Assembly: GCA_911728435.2 (NCBI GenBank)
Contig: OU452201.1
Span: 13,888,001 to 13,952,000, forward strand
DNA from: Apoderus coryli
Lineage: Eukaryota > Arthropoda > Insecta > Coleoptera > Attelabidae
Reading direction: 5' to 3'
DNA: 64,000 nucleotides
Positions 1 through 13,328 of this stretch are shown here, piece after piece. The translations under genes and the position numbers were made by a program. The notes beneath the pieces were generated by a model. That model did not search any database, was not told the DNA's origin, and was given only the letters and a program-made list of their open reading frames with translations. The first letter of the stretch is position 1; each line of letters starts with the position of its first letter.

Positions 1-404
1 GACAGACCTTAATCTAATCAACATCAACTCAACCTTAATAATTTATTACAAGTTCCTTTTAGAAAATTGTTGTTCCATTAATGAGCTGAAGGATAAGAGA
101 TAGTGAAACAAATGACTTCACATGAGTGAGGTGTGATTGGTAAAAAAAATCGCCTCATCTTTCAGTTTGACGATTGGTTTTGTTTGTAAACTTAAATCAA
201 TTTTGTAATCTGTAGTATGCATGATAATAATAATATGTAATTTAATTTTTAAACAAGATTGAGTTTTAGAAAATAAGTAATACCTATCATGGTAAAAAAT
301 CAGTAAGGAGTTCATTTGTGAATGTTTGGCATAGTTTGTTGATTATTCATTAATTTATATTAGAATTTCAGAATTATTGTCTTAACAGTACAGTAAGACT
401 TATA
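1..404. other. 5' flank of CEP97
   Basis: AT-rich sequence upstream of the inferred CEP97 start codon. It should hold the promoter and 5' UTR of that gene, but I see no convincing TATA box and no other coding exon. Short open frames here have no recognisable content. Confidence 0.4.
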
Positions 405-3400
405 ATGGGTAAGTTTGTAACTAATTTATGAATTAGGTAGTGTTTTTTAAATGTAGATTAATTTTTGTTACAGAAAATGAACATATTCTGGATTATTCCA
501 ATACAAAGTTGAAAAAGCTGAATAAACCATCAACAAAAGAAGCCCAAGCAACTACTTTACTATTAGATAATAACGATTTACAAAGATTAGAGAATTTAGA
601 CACATTTATAAAATTAAATAAGGTATGTATGCCGCTTGCTGCTGCATCTGTTATTAATTGATATAAATTAGTAAATTGACACAATTCTAGCTGTCCGCTG
701 TTGGTAACCAACTGTTACGTATGTATGGCGTTTGTAGACTACACAATTTACAAATATTAAATTTAGCAAATAATGGTATACTTACAATTGAGGGTCTAAA
801 AGAATTAACTGGTTTAAAGTGGCTTTGTCTATCCGGTAATAGTATTAAGGTAATTATAAGTACCTAATATATTATTTTTTCTAACTGATAACATACTTTT
901 TATTTTGTAGACTATTGAACATCTGAACACTAATATTAATTTAGAATATTTAGATTTATCGGAAAATCATATATCGCATATAAGTGATGTATCGTGTTTA
1001 AAGAGCCTTAAGGTAATAATATTTTGTAGACGTTGAGCGTGAAGTGTTCTTGTAAAAACTAGGCATTTGCACCTACGTTGTCAACAATATGAATTGTCAA
1101 ACGTTTCTGCGGGAGAAACCAGCCTTGACGATTGTGCGGTGAATCACTAGGTTTTACATGAAATGGCAAGTGAAAGTCAAAACCTAGGATAAGTCCCAAA
1201 TCAGTATATAGCTCGTAAAGTAACTATATTGACTTTTTAAATGGAAAAAAATTACTATTGTGCTTGTGCAATTAATTTAACGATAGAGGTTGGACATTAC
1301 AGGTATTGGTATATCACTAGACATCCCATTATTGGCCATAAAATGATTGACAAATTGCTAGTATAATATCGAGCCATTTGGTAACTCTCTGCTTTCTAAT
1401 TTAAATGTATAATGGCGTCTTGCTATACATATATTGCTCCCAACCACAGTCATTGTGCCTTTTACTTCCTTATGCCTATATGGTTAGATGACATACAAAT
1501 ATGTCGAGTTTTTGCTATTTTGAGATTTTTATATTGAAAAATAAAATCGATAATATTACCAAAAAAGGTATGCTTTAACGTGTTTAAAATTGTATATTTA
1601 TATATTTCAAAAGTAAATACGCGGAATATTGCTGAAAATACCAATAAAACGACATACTTGGTGTTGCCATCTAATCACAGTTATGTTACTGACGCTTGCG
1701 CTACTTTTACAAACTTTCATTTACGAAAATTGTGGATAGCATGATTAATTTTTGTGCCTTCTGTGATCAAATTTCTTTAAGGATTCATGGGTTATTGCGC
1801 AAATCAATGTAATACACTCAATTTAGAGCTACTGACGCGACATTGCGCCTATTCATTTTCGCTTTCTTAAGGTTCTTCAGTGTACTACTCGATGTCAGTT
1901 TTTATTTTTAAACAGTTCTTAGTTTTATTATCAATCTAACAATTTACCCTAAAGTAAGAAGAAGTCTGAAAAAGCGGAAATATACCAGCGAAACGTCGCT
2001 GACTCTGAGCTGAGCGTATTACATATTACATTGATTAGCCCTATAACAACGAATCGTTAAAGAAAAAATGGATATCGGTCTCTATTTGCCCGTGTAATAC
2101 TGTAATAATGAGCCACTACTGTTCTAGGTTTTGAACTTTTATTACATTATATATTTATATAGTTTTTCATGAAATTAGTGGGCTATATTTTTAGGACGGG
2201 TTACATTCTCAAAATATATCTATACGAAAGTGCTTTATAACGGGTTACCGTCCCGAAATGATGATTTCCATAAATATCTTAAATTGCTTTGTATTGTTAA
2301 CTTTAAAATTCGAAAAATACTCCATATTTTTCGAGTGTATTTGGATTATTCACGGAACATGTGTGGAAATGCGCTCCATCATCGTTAGCTTACATTTTCA
2401 AGAGATCATGTTCGTTAGTTAAGAAAGATGTTTAGGTTTATTTAAAATTCTGAAAAACCAGACAAAATGTGAGAAACAAATAGCGTTAAATTACTATCCT
2501 CATAATATTAAAAATTAACAGTACGTGTTTTTTTTTCTTTTACTTCCGAAGATAACAAACAGATATAGGTACAACCATGAAACTTTTTATGAACTCGAAA
2601 TAAAGAATATAGGTATGTGTCTTTGTTTCCGGATCAAACCTAAAACTTTTTGACTGTAACAAAAATTAATTAACTTATTGTAAATGTAAGCCTTTGATGA
2701 TGAAATGTGCGCATTGACAAACATTTTTGATGTATAAATTTCAAGAGATTTGATTAAAAGTTAATTTGTGGAGATTTGTGTAATTTTAAGTTTTGCAGTT
2801 TATATCAGTCGTCACAGCAACAGCATTGTCTTAAAGATAATGGCAACAGGATCGGCCCGGCCGACATCTACTTTGTAGTTGACTGTCGTTGAGGGATATC
2901 ATTAGGTGTTCAGTAATTATTTGTATTTACAGATCCTTCAAAATAAATTTGAGAAGTTCAACCAGTTCTTTAACTATGGCGCATTAATTTTGTGTTACCT
3001 ATTCGATACTACTGTATGATTCAATGGAAAATGCGGATACGTTGGGTGATTATGTGATACCAAGTTGTTTCAAATTAATTTAATGTATCTCGATATTAAA
3101 CAATCTTAAATACTCGTATAAACTTAATATACTGAACAATATAACGGCGATATAAATTATATTGACCTTTAGACGTGTCACATTCATTAATATAGCTAGA
3201 AACGTTTATCATGTAAAATTTTGAAATATGCAAACATCTAGTGCTTATACTGCGTATTGGCGAATAATGGTAAAAGTTAGTAGAAAATATGAATACTTTA
3301 TCCGCCTCCACAGTAAATCCATTAAAACAGTTATTTTTTTGTATTGGATCATCTTTTGCGCATTATTACGTACTATAATCTAAAGTACATAATATGAAGA

Positions 3401-6400
3401 AAACGGTTTTATATGAAATAAACTGCATATAAGTACATAAAACTTAGTATCTTATATATTCTCACCTAACGTATGAGCATATCCCAGTAAATCATCAATT
3501 TTATTGTTGTAGGAACTCTATCTTCACAAAAATAAAATAAACCATTTAGGTCAGTGTGACCGTTTTTTACCAGTTAGTCTTCTAACACTAACCTTAGCTG
3601 CAAATAATATTGGTGATTTAAATGAGATCTCACGTCTAGTGCATTTAGTTAATCTAACGAAAATAAGTATTGCTAACAATCCTTGTGTTAACATGACTGG
3701 TAATAATATGTATCCTTTTAGTTAATTATTCTTTATTTTGTTCCTTTGAAAAAACATTGTATATATCGACACATTTTACTAAATATTACTAAATTGTTTG
3801 GCAGGTTTCCCATAATCAAATCTGATAAACGTGACCCTTCAAAGTGTGTAACTGTACCAGAAAACAGAAATTTTTTTCTCTGGTTCAACTCTGAGCGCAC
3901 TTTTTCCAAGAGTTTCTTGTTTGGGTAAAATATTTTTTATGCTAAAGCTGGGCTATTATTGACTAAAAACAGCTTATTCTAATGAACATACTCTAACGTG
4001 AGAAGGCTGAAAGTGTTTTTTGTATACCTTCACTTATTTTTGTACACAATGCTAAGTACAATTTAGGTATATATTAACATCTTTATGCAATGAAGTAGAA
4101 GGGCGCTCCGGAATCGTCTTCGAGGCCTTCTTTAAAAAGCTGCCACCACTCAAATCGCGCACGTTGTAAAAATCCATTGCCCTAAGCTTTTCTTTATAAA
4201 AGATGAATAACAAAAGGTCTTACAAATTAAGGGTATTGCCATATTGAGGTTACGCAGCTTTTGGTCGTATAGCTTTGGCTCATGCGTACCTGTCCTGTCA
4301 TATTCATATCCCGCTGATAGCTCTAGTACATGGAACACCTGGACACTCTGTATACATTTTATGTACTATAAATAGGATATCAGTTCGATTATGTGAAACC
4401 TAACAATATTAATTTTCTTGCTATATTATCATATAATCCTTAACAGTGTGTTTTAATAGAGGCTTTGACTACCGTCCATTTGTAATTAATTGGTGCTTAA
4501 ATGTAAAAGTTATTGACGATTATGTGGTGGATGCTATTGAAAGGTACTTATTCTTTAAACTATCCTAACTTTGTTTACAGCTTACTTCCTGAGTTGTGCA
4601 TTGTATTTTTTTTATTAGAATATGGAATTCACTTTAAAGATAATGTAAAATATATTATTGGTATAAATAGAACTCATAACTGAAGGCAAAAACAGTATAA
4701 ACAATTTTGTGTTGACTAAGATACAGTGCAACGTCTATAATTTATTATTTAACACAAACTAAATCCCTCATAAAAACAAACTGGGTAGTCAAAAGATATT
4801 TAAAAAACGTGGAACCGAAAAATGTAAACGAATATTTGAATGTAGTTAAAAGCTTAAATGAATACTGGAACTACTCGAACGAGTAATATTTGTCCATATC
4901 ATATTGTCCATATCAGTTTTCACAGCCATAGAAGTAACGGAACGTTTTCTATTCTGCTATATGGTTTTCTGATACCCATTGGAAGCAATTCTTCAAAGAC
5001 TACGGCATCTAGGAACTTCCTTTTTTCCAAATTGGTCAGCTGGATAATTTGGTTTTATTATGAAAGTGTACATTTTTAAACATTAGTCATCATCAATCAG
5101 CGACTGATTAGCCATTTTAACTTTTTCATTTGAATCAACCAATCTACTTATTGTCTCATAATTTTGTTTTCCAAATATGGCGTAACTTGTCATTTCGACA
5201 TTTTTTGAGGATGTATATAACATTAAAATAAATATTAAATATATAACATTAAACACCCTCCAGTGTACTTGATGCCAACCTGGAACGAAGAGTACAATCA
5301 AGTTAGAAGTTAGCGTGCCCCTCAAAATATACATTTTTCTATCGTAACCGAGCTTACATGGCGTGTGTACGGATATAAAGAGATGCTTCCGGTTATGTCT
5401 TGAAAATATTTGTTGGAATTATAGAGGGTGCACTGTAAATTAAATAAGTTTAATACACATTAAATATTATGTATCTATAAGTAAGTAAATCATTGCAATT
5501 ATAAGAATTATAATTTATTCAAAGTAAAAAATAATTTTGCGGCATAGCGGACAAAATTTTCATACCGTTTTTTTTGTTTCAAAATAATATTACTATATTT
5601 AAGCGGACGTATCTACTTTATGTATCCAAATGAAAGCATAATTTCTTAGAAATTTCTATTTATTTGTGGGTTTTGTATTTGTATTTTGAGATCGGAAATT
5701 TAGAAAACAATTATTGAATTCCATGTCAAAGATAAATAAATGTAAAATGTATATAAGTAAAAAAAAATACGATAGAGAAAGACGATAAAATTATGTAACC
5801 ATTTCACAACAAACCGTACTGCACAGTATGTGAATGAAACAGACAAAAAGTCGGTGTAGAAAATATGAAACATCAGTTTAGTTGCGAAAAGGTTCTCATA
5901 ATAAGTTCCATAGTCAATATAAGAGGTACCACATTTTATTAATACTATCGTCTGTTTCTGTTAGTCTTAGAGCTGAATGGCTCTACTCTCAAGGTCGGGG
6001 TAGACATTATAGAATTGGCGATCAAAAAGAATTAACAGAATATTTGGCAACAGTGTGTCCATTGACTGGGGAAACATTAGAGACTGAAGAGGATAGAAAA
6101 TTAAGATTGATTTTAAGTAAAGCACAACATCATCAACAACAATTGCGTGAGCAGTCTTTAAATTGTAAGTTTTAAGCTAACTAAGTGTTATTCTCTATGA
6201 TGTTTTGCCAAAAAAATAACTGCAAATTCAGTTTTTTTGTTATTTGCCACACAGCTTCGTTTATTGGGGTTTTTGATAAAAAAATTTATTTGGATTCTTT
6301 CTATTTGGAAATCTTTGAGCATAAACTTGAGATGTGCATAAGCAATTGGCCAAGCAATCTCCATGAATAAACAACAATTTTAAATAATAGTAGAAAAATA

Positions 6401-9400
6401 CAAGCACCAACATGTACTATTGCTTAGTTCTAAAAAACTGTCAAATCAAAAAATAAAAGAATTCGAATTGTCAAAAAGTCAACTTGATTACTATTAAAAT
6501 TTGGAAATATTGTCTTCCATTGATAAATATGTGAATATTTCATGAAAACGTGAAGAGTTAAATCCATATTTACTTAATTTTATTGCTGGTAAAAATTTAA
6601 TTTAATTTTCTTCTGTATTTTCAATTTCACAAAATTCAAAATATTTGTCAAAAAATGTGAGGTTTCGATGGGAGTAAATCTTCGTTATATTTATTTTGAC
6701 CATAAGGTCGAGAAATAAAATAATACAGGCGCATCGACGTGATTATGATACCGCAGTATCTGGTCGCGTGGATGGTGGTTGGATGGGTGGACGGCGCTCC
6801 CGGTCGAGTCGGTAGACTTGCCAATGCCATGTAGTTATGGACTACATAGTCGTAGGTGCTGGCATCTGGCAGTCGATGACCGTGGTTCGGATTCCACGCT
6901 AAACTGTAGGTCCAAGAATTCTCACAAATATATATAACTAAAGAAATGGCTAAATTACCTAGTTGTAGAGGCCAATAATATAGAGAGAGAGAGAGAAAAT
7001 AATACAGAGATCATTTAAAAATTAACTTTTTTACGTTTCGTATATTTTAGATAATTTTAAAATATCCAATGCACGATTGCATCTTTTAAAAATGTTGCCA
7101 CATATTCCGAGTTGCATAACGTTAGTATGTATGTATGTATGTAGCTATTGTTGTATATTTTGCAGCTACTCCTCAGCCATCACCATTGACCCGAAAGAGA
7201 ATTCATCATAAAACCTCACCCCGACTTAATTGTGAGTTCGAACATGTTTATTTTGATCAAGTTATTCCGTTGCTTGTAATAATTATAGTTAACTGTATAT
7301 CTCTATATTAATTTAAACATTTTTCATCTCTTAGCTTTAAAAGCAGCATCGCAAGCGAAGTCACCAGACAGAATGTCATCTAGTTGTTATGGTACTCTGT
7401 CAGATAATGATAATCAATCTATAATGACACAGAGTTTAGATCCAATTATTTTGAGGCAGAGTATAAATATTAACACAAAAAACAACGATTCTCATACTAC
7501 TAGCAGCAGTAATAGTTACAATTGGTACAGTTCCGAAAAAACTTTGGGTAAGTACAAACTAAATCATGTTATTGATTTATTCTTATAGTAATTTTGATTA
7601 TTGTTCGACTACTCAGGGAGCACTACGCACAGAATATGCACGTAAAGCAATTTTGTCAACATTAGTTTTATTTATCAATATACAATTATTTGTTTTCTCA
7701 AAACTTGCATTTTTAGAAAAATCGAACAATATTACTTAACTATATCTTATTTGTCATACGCAATTCAAAAACAATAAAACAGGGCATTTCATTAATGATT
7801 ATAACTTTGATGTGCCACTCTTCTTAAAGTACCTACCTTCTATATGTGAAAATGTTTTTAAAATGTGACCTTTAAAACATATTATATTCTAATAGTAATT
7901 CAATATTTTTAAAATCCGTACCTGAACCAGTAAACAGTCCATTACAAGCTCTCTCAAAGATGGTGCCTGTGCCAGAAAGTCTTATGAGTCCAGATTATCA
8001 TCCTCTTCTACCAATTGGCACAAAAGCTTCAGTGGAGAGTATTACATACCGAAAGCCAGATTCACCTAAACTGGGAGCCAAGTCACCCAAAAGTGTTCGG
8101 ACTACACCGGCTAGAGCGAGAAAACAAATTAACGCAGATTTGTCGAGGAAAGGTGGAGGATCGCCAAGTCCATCCCGAAAAACGAAAATAGCACAAAATA
8201 GTCCTATATTGTAAGTGGAATATTTTGTATTTTGTTTCGTTTTCTTGAACCTAATTCAACCAATTCTTATTAATTTTATTTTTTCTCAGAATGTCAAAAT
8301 TGTTGGATTTTTATTTCAGATTTTTTTCTGAAACGAATTTTAACAGAAATACATGCCTGAAGAAGGTTATCCAAATGTTGTAAATATTAGATTATAAAGG
8401 TTTCAACAGTAATAATATTTGAATATTTATGGATCCACATTCCCAAGGAAAATAAAAATAATAATATTGTACCAATATGCGGGTTTCCAAGTGGCATTCA
8501 ACTATAGCATGAATATTTTGCGCAAACTTACTTTTATCATACCGTCAAGTTTTATGGTGTCAGTACCACCAAGTATTTAAGTATTTTTTTTTCTTAATAC
8601 TTAGTGCAGAGTTTGCTGAGTAACTATATTTTTCCGGATTGTTACGCCGACTTCTTTACATATTTCTTTTAATCTTTGGTTTTCACTAATTGAGTAAAGT
8701 ATCTTAATGCCTAATTTTCAGAAAACATGATATCAACAAGAAAGCTTCGATTTTGCGTACTAAAACTCCTAGCAGTGAAGATGAATCTGAAATATGTGAT
8801 TCCAAATTGTCAACAATACAAATGAAAGTGGAGGAGAAAAGATTACAAAAAGACCACGAGTCAGTTGGTAGTATTTCTACCGAAGATAAAGTAGAACAAG
8901 CGGCTGTTTGTATACAGAAAGTGTGGCGAGGATATTATACCCGAAATAAGAACAAGGAGGTTCAAGAGATGTTCCGAGCACTGCAAAGTCAAAGAGCTCA
9001 ACAGTATATTCAGTAACTTGACCTCTATTTTGTATATGTATTGTTTTATTTTAATTTAAATTTGTAGGAAATTAGCCACTGATATGGAGACAACTAAAGC
9101 AGCGCTTGAAAGCGAAAGAAAAATACAAATGCTTCAAACTGAGGCTATTACTGCTTTGTGGAAGAAAATCTCCTCATTACAGTCTAATACTAATACTACC
9201 GAATCAACTACCTCGTCTTCTATAAATATGACAAATCTATCAGTAAATAACACCGAAGTAGTTAAAGAGCTAGCGCATACTTGTAACACTTTACAAAATC
9301 AGGTATATCATCAAAACCTCAAACACGAGTATACAATTATTTTCATATATTGAACCGTTGATTCTTTTTTTACTGTAGATTCAGCAATTACAGGGTTCAA

Positions 9401-10342
9401 TGCAAGACATTGTCAAGGTTATGACAGTGTTTAGTCAGTCAGCTGGTTTCATTCATTTGAAGGAGAATGGTATAGCTACTCAAACGGAAATAGTAGCAGT
9501 TCACACGCCTCAGGTAAGTTTAATTGAATTGCAGTTATGGAATCATCCTGAGAAACCTCGTATGTTACTCAAAAAATTATAACCTATGCTTGAACAGTAC
9601 TACAAGATTACAAAATGGATGTGAGAATGTGAGCTGAGCGCTGAGTATTCATTGTTCTGTTTTTTCTATGGGCCTGATACCTACGAACCTTAAAACACTC
9701 TCTAGAAAAATTGAAATGAAAGGCAAATATCTATGAACAATCAGAAAACGCTGTATTGGTATAAGCTACCACAATCGTTAGGTCTTTTCAAGTATTAAGG
9801 GTTAATATGCAGATTTATTCTAGGATTATTTATTAATATTTAAAATCATTGCACAACTTATTTTATATCTATTATTTCCTGTTTAGTGTATGATGGTGGT
9901 CTTTAAGACCGCAGCTTTAAGTACTGATGTGTTTATTTTTACAAGCAGTTGCAGTTTTAAAGACCATCATTATATTTTCAAATAATCTTTGAGGCGTAAC
10001 ATAAAAATGAAATGAATAACAGTTTTTGGGTAATAAATTTAATTTATTTTTTAATTTTAGGGTGAGGCTGGAAAAATGTTTCCTTTTTTAAAACAACAAC
10101 AGCCTCGACCATCTTCTTTACCTCTGCCTGTATGTCAACGAAAAAAGGACTCTCCCCATCCGAATTCAAGTGGTACAAACACTGAACTAAAACAATATGC
10201 AGGTACATTAATCGACGATGTCATAAAGAATATCTCTGATACGAAAATTGATTCTTACGAAAATGACCACATAGTTGACAGCAATGTTGTGACAGATTTC
10301 AATTTAGAGATAGTAAACCAATGTCAAAGCTATGAAAAATAG
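405..10342 (+). CDS. Cep97: CEP97, centrosomal protein of 97 kDa (14 exons, complete)
   Basis: Leucine-rich-repeat protein that with CP110 caps the distal centriole, limiting elongation and ciliogenesis (known family role). My exon model: 405-408, 474-622, 691-849, 911-1012, 3513-3709, 4460-4543, 5965-6164, 7166-7231, 7335-7547, 7931-8210, 8722-9012, 9068-9302, 9379-9513, 10061-10342. All joins keep frame and give 798 aa, against about 865 in human. The first coding exon is only ATGG before a perfect GTAAGT donor, giving Met-Glu-Asn-Glu; this start is inferred. LRRs occupy about residues 15-190 (motifs such as [22 protein letters not shown]). They are followed by the CEP97 signature GFDYRPF...WCLN near 205 and by [13 protein letters not shown] plus YLATVCPL. 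An IQ motif ([12 protein letters not shown]) lies near 545-560, then a predicted coiled coil around 582-620. The C-terminus is Ser-rich and less conserved. Identification is very secure; exon 1 less so. Confidence 0.93.
1013..3512 (+). other. Large intron 4 of CEP97
   Basis: About 2.5 kb between the fourth and fifth coding exons, much longer than most other introns of the gene. I see no coding exon in it. Around 1966-1999 there is a short 'CTGAAAAAGCGG...CAGCGAAACGTC' string that resembles the hairpin modules at 35670 and 47204, so part of the intron may derive from a repeat. Confidence 0.5.
4544..5964 (+). other. Intron 6 of CEP97
   Basis: A 1.4-kb AT-rich intron between the FDYRPF exon and the LRAEWLYSQ exon. 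The phase agrees on both sides (GAA AG joined to T). Nothing else recognisable is in it. Confidence 0.6.
6740..6998 (+). repeat. Possible tRNA-derived SINE in CEP97 intron 7
   Basis: A locally GC-rich island in AT-rich intron sequence. It carries an A-box-like stretch (GGTCGAGTCGGTAGACTT, about 6801-6818) and a B-box-like stretch (GGTTCGGATTCC, 6885-6896), followed by an A/T-rich tail that ends in a GA microsatellite near 6981-6996. This order matches pol III-driven SINEs. The A-to-B spacing (about 80 nt) is long for a tRNA and no target-site duplication was found, so the call is tentative. Confidence 0.35.
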
Positions 10343-10418
10343 AATATAATAACTTAGTGTTATAAAATGAGAAAGACGTACCACACGTATAAAAAAAAGG
10401 TTAATCAACGTTAATCGA

Positions 10419-10429
10419 AATAAAATAAA
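10419..10429 (+). terminator. CEP97 polyadenylation signals
   Basis: Two overlapping AATAAA hexamers lie about 80 nt after the CEP97 stop codon, the expected place for the 3' end of this gene. Confidence 0.6.
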
Positions 10430-10613
10430 AGTATATTAATTTATTGCTTCTTTAAATTTATGATATTTATTGTTGGTATTATATTATGATTATGATGTTG
10501 CTCTAAGTAGATATAATATTTTTTAATACAGGAATAATATAGAAAAAATAGCGATTCTGGGAAAATACTGGGAGGAAACAAACCACACATGAAGAATAGT
10601 TCATAAAATATTA

Positions 10614-10874
10614 TTATTTATTAGTTATTTTTTCTTCATGATGATCAACAACATTTTTTCTATTTCTAAAATAAGATTGCTGGTCCTTTACTAGGACACA
10701 ACAAAAAATATGATTTGGTTGTAACTGGTGATAACAAGTAATACACAGATGATCTTTCATCGAATGACACAATGGGTTTCCTACAATTTGTTTTACTATG
10801 ATGACTCTTTTCATAAATAGATAAAATACTTCTGATATACGTTTCGAAACATTCACACTAGCTACTACAAACAA
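10614..10874 (-). CDS. Unrecognised Cys/His-containing ORF
   Basis: Open frame of 86 codons from a Met at 10874, and open without a Met up to about 10927. It holds a Cys/His cluster (GNPLCHSMKDHLCITCYHQL) that could be a small metal-binding fold, but I do not recognise the family. On the minus strand a TATATATAA lies just upstream near 10931-10940, and AATAAATAATAA overlaps the stop region, so a small convergent gene facing CEP97 is conceivable. It could equally be a chance frame or the last exon of a gene whose other exons I cannot identify. Confidence 0.22.
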   Translation of the reverse strand: MFVVASVNVSKRISEVFYLFMKRVIIVKQIVGNPLCHSMKDHLCITCYHQLQPNHIFCCVLVKDQQSYFRNRKNVVDHHEEKITNK

Positions 10875-10929
10875 GCTTGGCTGGGATGCATCACCGTCGT
10901 TGAACAGGGCATATTTGATTTTAGACGCT

Positions 10930-11586
10930 TATATATAATATGCCAGCTGTCAGTTTTTAATTTTGACTGACAGTTAATTTATTAAAGTATGTTTTCCGAC
11001 ACATCTTAACAAAATTAACAAATAAAAATTAAATAAATTTAATTTCAAAATAATTAATATAATTCCATAGTTTAAAATCGCTTCTAGTCCTAAGTATTAA
11101 ACATTTGTTAAATTCAAATTAACGACATAATTAGATATTTATTTTGATTTGTGATAAAAATTCTAGTTCAAATTAATTATTTATTATTATTATAATTAAG
11201 TAGGTTTTATATTATAAATTTTGCAATGTTGTATGCTTAAGCTATATTAAAATGTAGGTACTTTTAATATTTAAATAAATGTAAAGTAATTCAAGTTAAA
11301 GTAATTAAGCACTTATTGTTATAATTTAATTAATTTCTGAATATTATTACTACAAAAACACCTTGTGGCTTAATAAAGTAAATACTGGTTTAATAACCGT
11401 TTTTCGCATATCATTCAATTGTTTTGTCCCGCTGATCGGTTTCGGCTATAGAGTACCAGAATATTTTAATGGAACTGAAGTTTTGTAGCCATTTCTAGAT
11501 AGCCTTTAATAAGTGCATGCATATATATGTAATTTCTTCCTTTCGCACTAATTTAGGTACCTTTTACGAAGTAGCATATCTGAGAG
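10930..11586. other. Intergenic, nothing recognised
   Basis: AT-rich spacer between the CEP97 3' end and a decayed retrotransposon. It contains a small CTGTCAG...CTGACAG inverted repeat near 10947-10973. No gene or element is supported. Confidence 0.5.
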
Positions 11587-12600
11587 ATGAGTTTGCACCA
11601 AAACCTTCTTGATCTGGGGTTTTCAAGCATTGAATGTAATACTATAAGCAATAGTGTTCCATTTGTCGCAGAGGATCTCTACTATCGCTATTTACTCATG
11701 TATTTCAACATTAATTGCGTAAGACTGAAACATTTTAAAATGATGTGGATGATGCTTGCGATAGTTTTTATTCTATTTTAAATAACATTCGGCATACTAC
11801 TGTTACAACAAAAATGAACGCTAAACGCTATTATCCAAATTATTACTCTAAGGAGATTAGCACTACTGCCAAAGATTAATGTAGAAACTCCCACCTCGTA
11901 GGGGAAAGTATACTCCTAATTGTCTAACATTTCACATATGATTATTTTATTTCGAATTAATACATATAACGCCATATTATACAATATCGAGGCTGTTCTA
12001 AAATCAGTTTTATTTGCCGTATACGCTGATTATTGTGTACATTAATTAATTACGGTGCTTTGATGGTTGAGCTGGGGCTCACAACGTTGAGCGGTCGCAG
12101 GGGCGTTAGAGACCTAACAATTTTGTATAAGCTGTTGAACAATTTGGTACCGTCGTCATATTTGTTGTCCAATATTAATTTACACGTGCCGCCAAGAAAT
12201 AATAGAGCTTCTCGGCTTTTCCACGAAGCGTTCCACCGTACGAATTACGGACGACATCATTTTATCCTCAGAGTGAAGATTGGCCAGTTCTTACTATCTT
12301 ATTCAAATCTCGATTTCTTTGCGCCTGTCGGTGAGTTTACTCGACGCTTGCAGAGTGGTCGTCATGGATGCGGTTTGGCGTGATTGGCCGATGGCTGTCT
12401 TGGTGTCGTCCGAGCGTCTTTCGGGTCCTTGTATGCGTTTTGCGAACGGCACGAGCATGATTTGGAAACTGTTTCATTAAATTGTGTAATATATAAAAGT
12501 TGTTCGCGAGTCGATTTCAATTTATATTATTGTTTATTATATGTTTATGTATGCTGTAATAATGGACTTTGTCCGTAAATGAATAAATAGAAAAAAAAAA
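11587..12600 (+). mobile_element. Internally deleted non-LTR retrotransposon (Jockey/CR1-like)
   Basis: Two conceptual fragments of an ORF2-type protein in the same orientation. The first (about 11590-11740) reads LLDLGFSSIEC...VPFVAED and matches the end of an endonuclease domain; the intact element at 14.6-18.8 kb has the equivalent LLDLVFAPCDCE...SFVAED. A short KRYYPNYYSKEI stretch follows near 11820. The second (about 12060-12330) reads LTILYKLLNNLV...NNRASRLF...FHRTNYG, typical of the C-terminal end after the reverse transcriptase. The copy ends in ATGAATAAATAG plus an A-run (12591-12600), a normal LINE 3' terminus. The catalytic RT core is missing, so it is dead. Confidence 0.75.
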
Positions 12601-12889
12601 TAGGTATAAAAAATGTTAGTTTATTCGAATATTTTTACACCACCATAATATATTAGTTTTGTGTCCTTTGAACATGTTCTAGTATAAAAATTAGAAGGCA
12701 ATGACATACCTTGACAACAAAACCACATCAAAATGGCGGTTTCTTTATCTCCCTTTATTCCGTTACACATTCAGATGCGCATACGGTTGTGAGCGATATA
12801 GCTATAGTCTAAATATATAATATGGTTTATCCGCCAGTTGATGTGCCTTAGTAACTCCAGTGACCCTATTCTTAAGAACCGGGGTGTAT
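12601..12889. other. Intergenic spacer
   Basis: AT-rich spacer between the retrotransposon tail and the hairpin at 12890. Nothing else recognised. Confidence 0.5.
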
Positions 12890-12967
12890 AGTACGACACA
12901 GTTAAGAATGATACACTTTTATATGGATAGCCCATTTAAAAGCGTATATTCTTAACTGTGTCGTACT
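12890..12967. repeat. 78-bp near-perfect hairpin
   Basis: The first 20 nt (12890-12909) are the exact reverse complement of the last 20 nt (12948-12967). Pairing continues inward with few mismatches (GATACACTTTTATATGG against the complement of CCATTTAAAAGCGTAT), leaving a loop of only a few bases around GATAG. Size and arm length fit either a tiny foldback element or a microRNA-type precursor. There is no coding content. Confidence 0.8.
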
Positions 12968-13122
12968 TTAGAACAATCTTTAGAAGTGAGGCAACGCCGT
13001 GCTAATTCAGTATGCTGTTTCTCGTTTCTCTTATTGCTGCCATTAAATATTTATTTTCTGAAGCCCTGGCTGACTAACCTTGTCTTTATAAAGACAATGC
13101 TTGTACCTATTTTAGGCCATAT

Positions 13123-13150
13123 CCGAGAATAGTGTGGTGGCTATTCTCGG
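13123..13150. repeat. Short inverted repeat upstream of mtSSB
   Basis: CCGAGAATAG and CTATTCTCGG flank an 8-nt loop, about 180 nt before the inferred mtSSB start. A related string, ATCCGAGAATGCTATTCTTCG, recurs near 14276-14297 downstream of the gene. Confidence 0.6.
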
Positions 13151-13328
13151 GCCATATATGGAAGAAGAGAATAGAGAATCCACAACCATAGCGAAAAAGA
13201 ACATTATCATTATCTCTGTCTTTGTCCCAACTCCCAACTGTGAAAGAGGTCTGATCTTAACCTCACATAATATTTACATTTTTAAAACGTTTTTTTATTT
13301 TATATTTATATATTTTTCGTAATAAAAA

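Noticed and set aside
6185..6370. Open frame after CEP97 exon 7
   Set aside because: Low-complexity intron sequence following a GTAAGT donor; no homology seen.
7137..7145. ATGT repeat in CEP97 intron 7 as a functional element
   Set aside because: Short simple repeat, common in introns.
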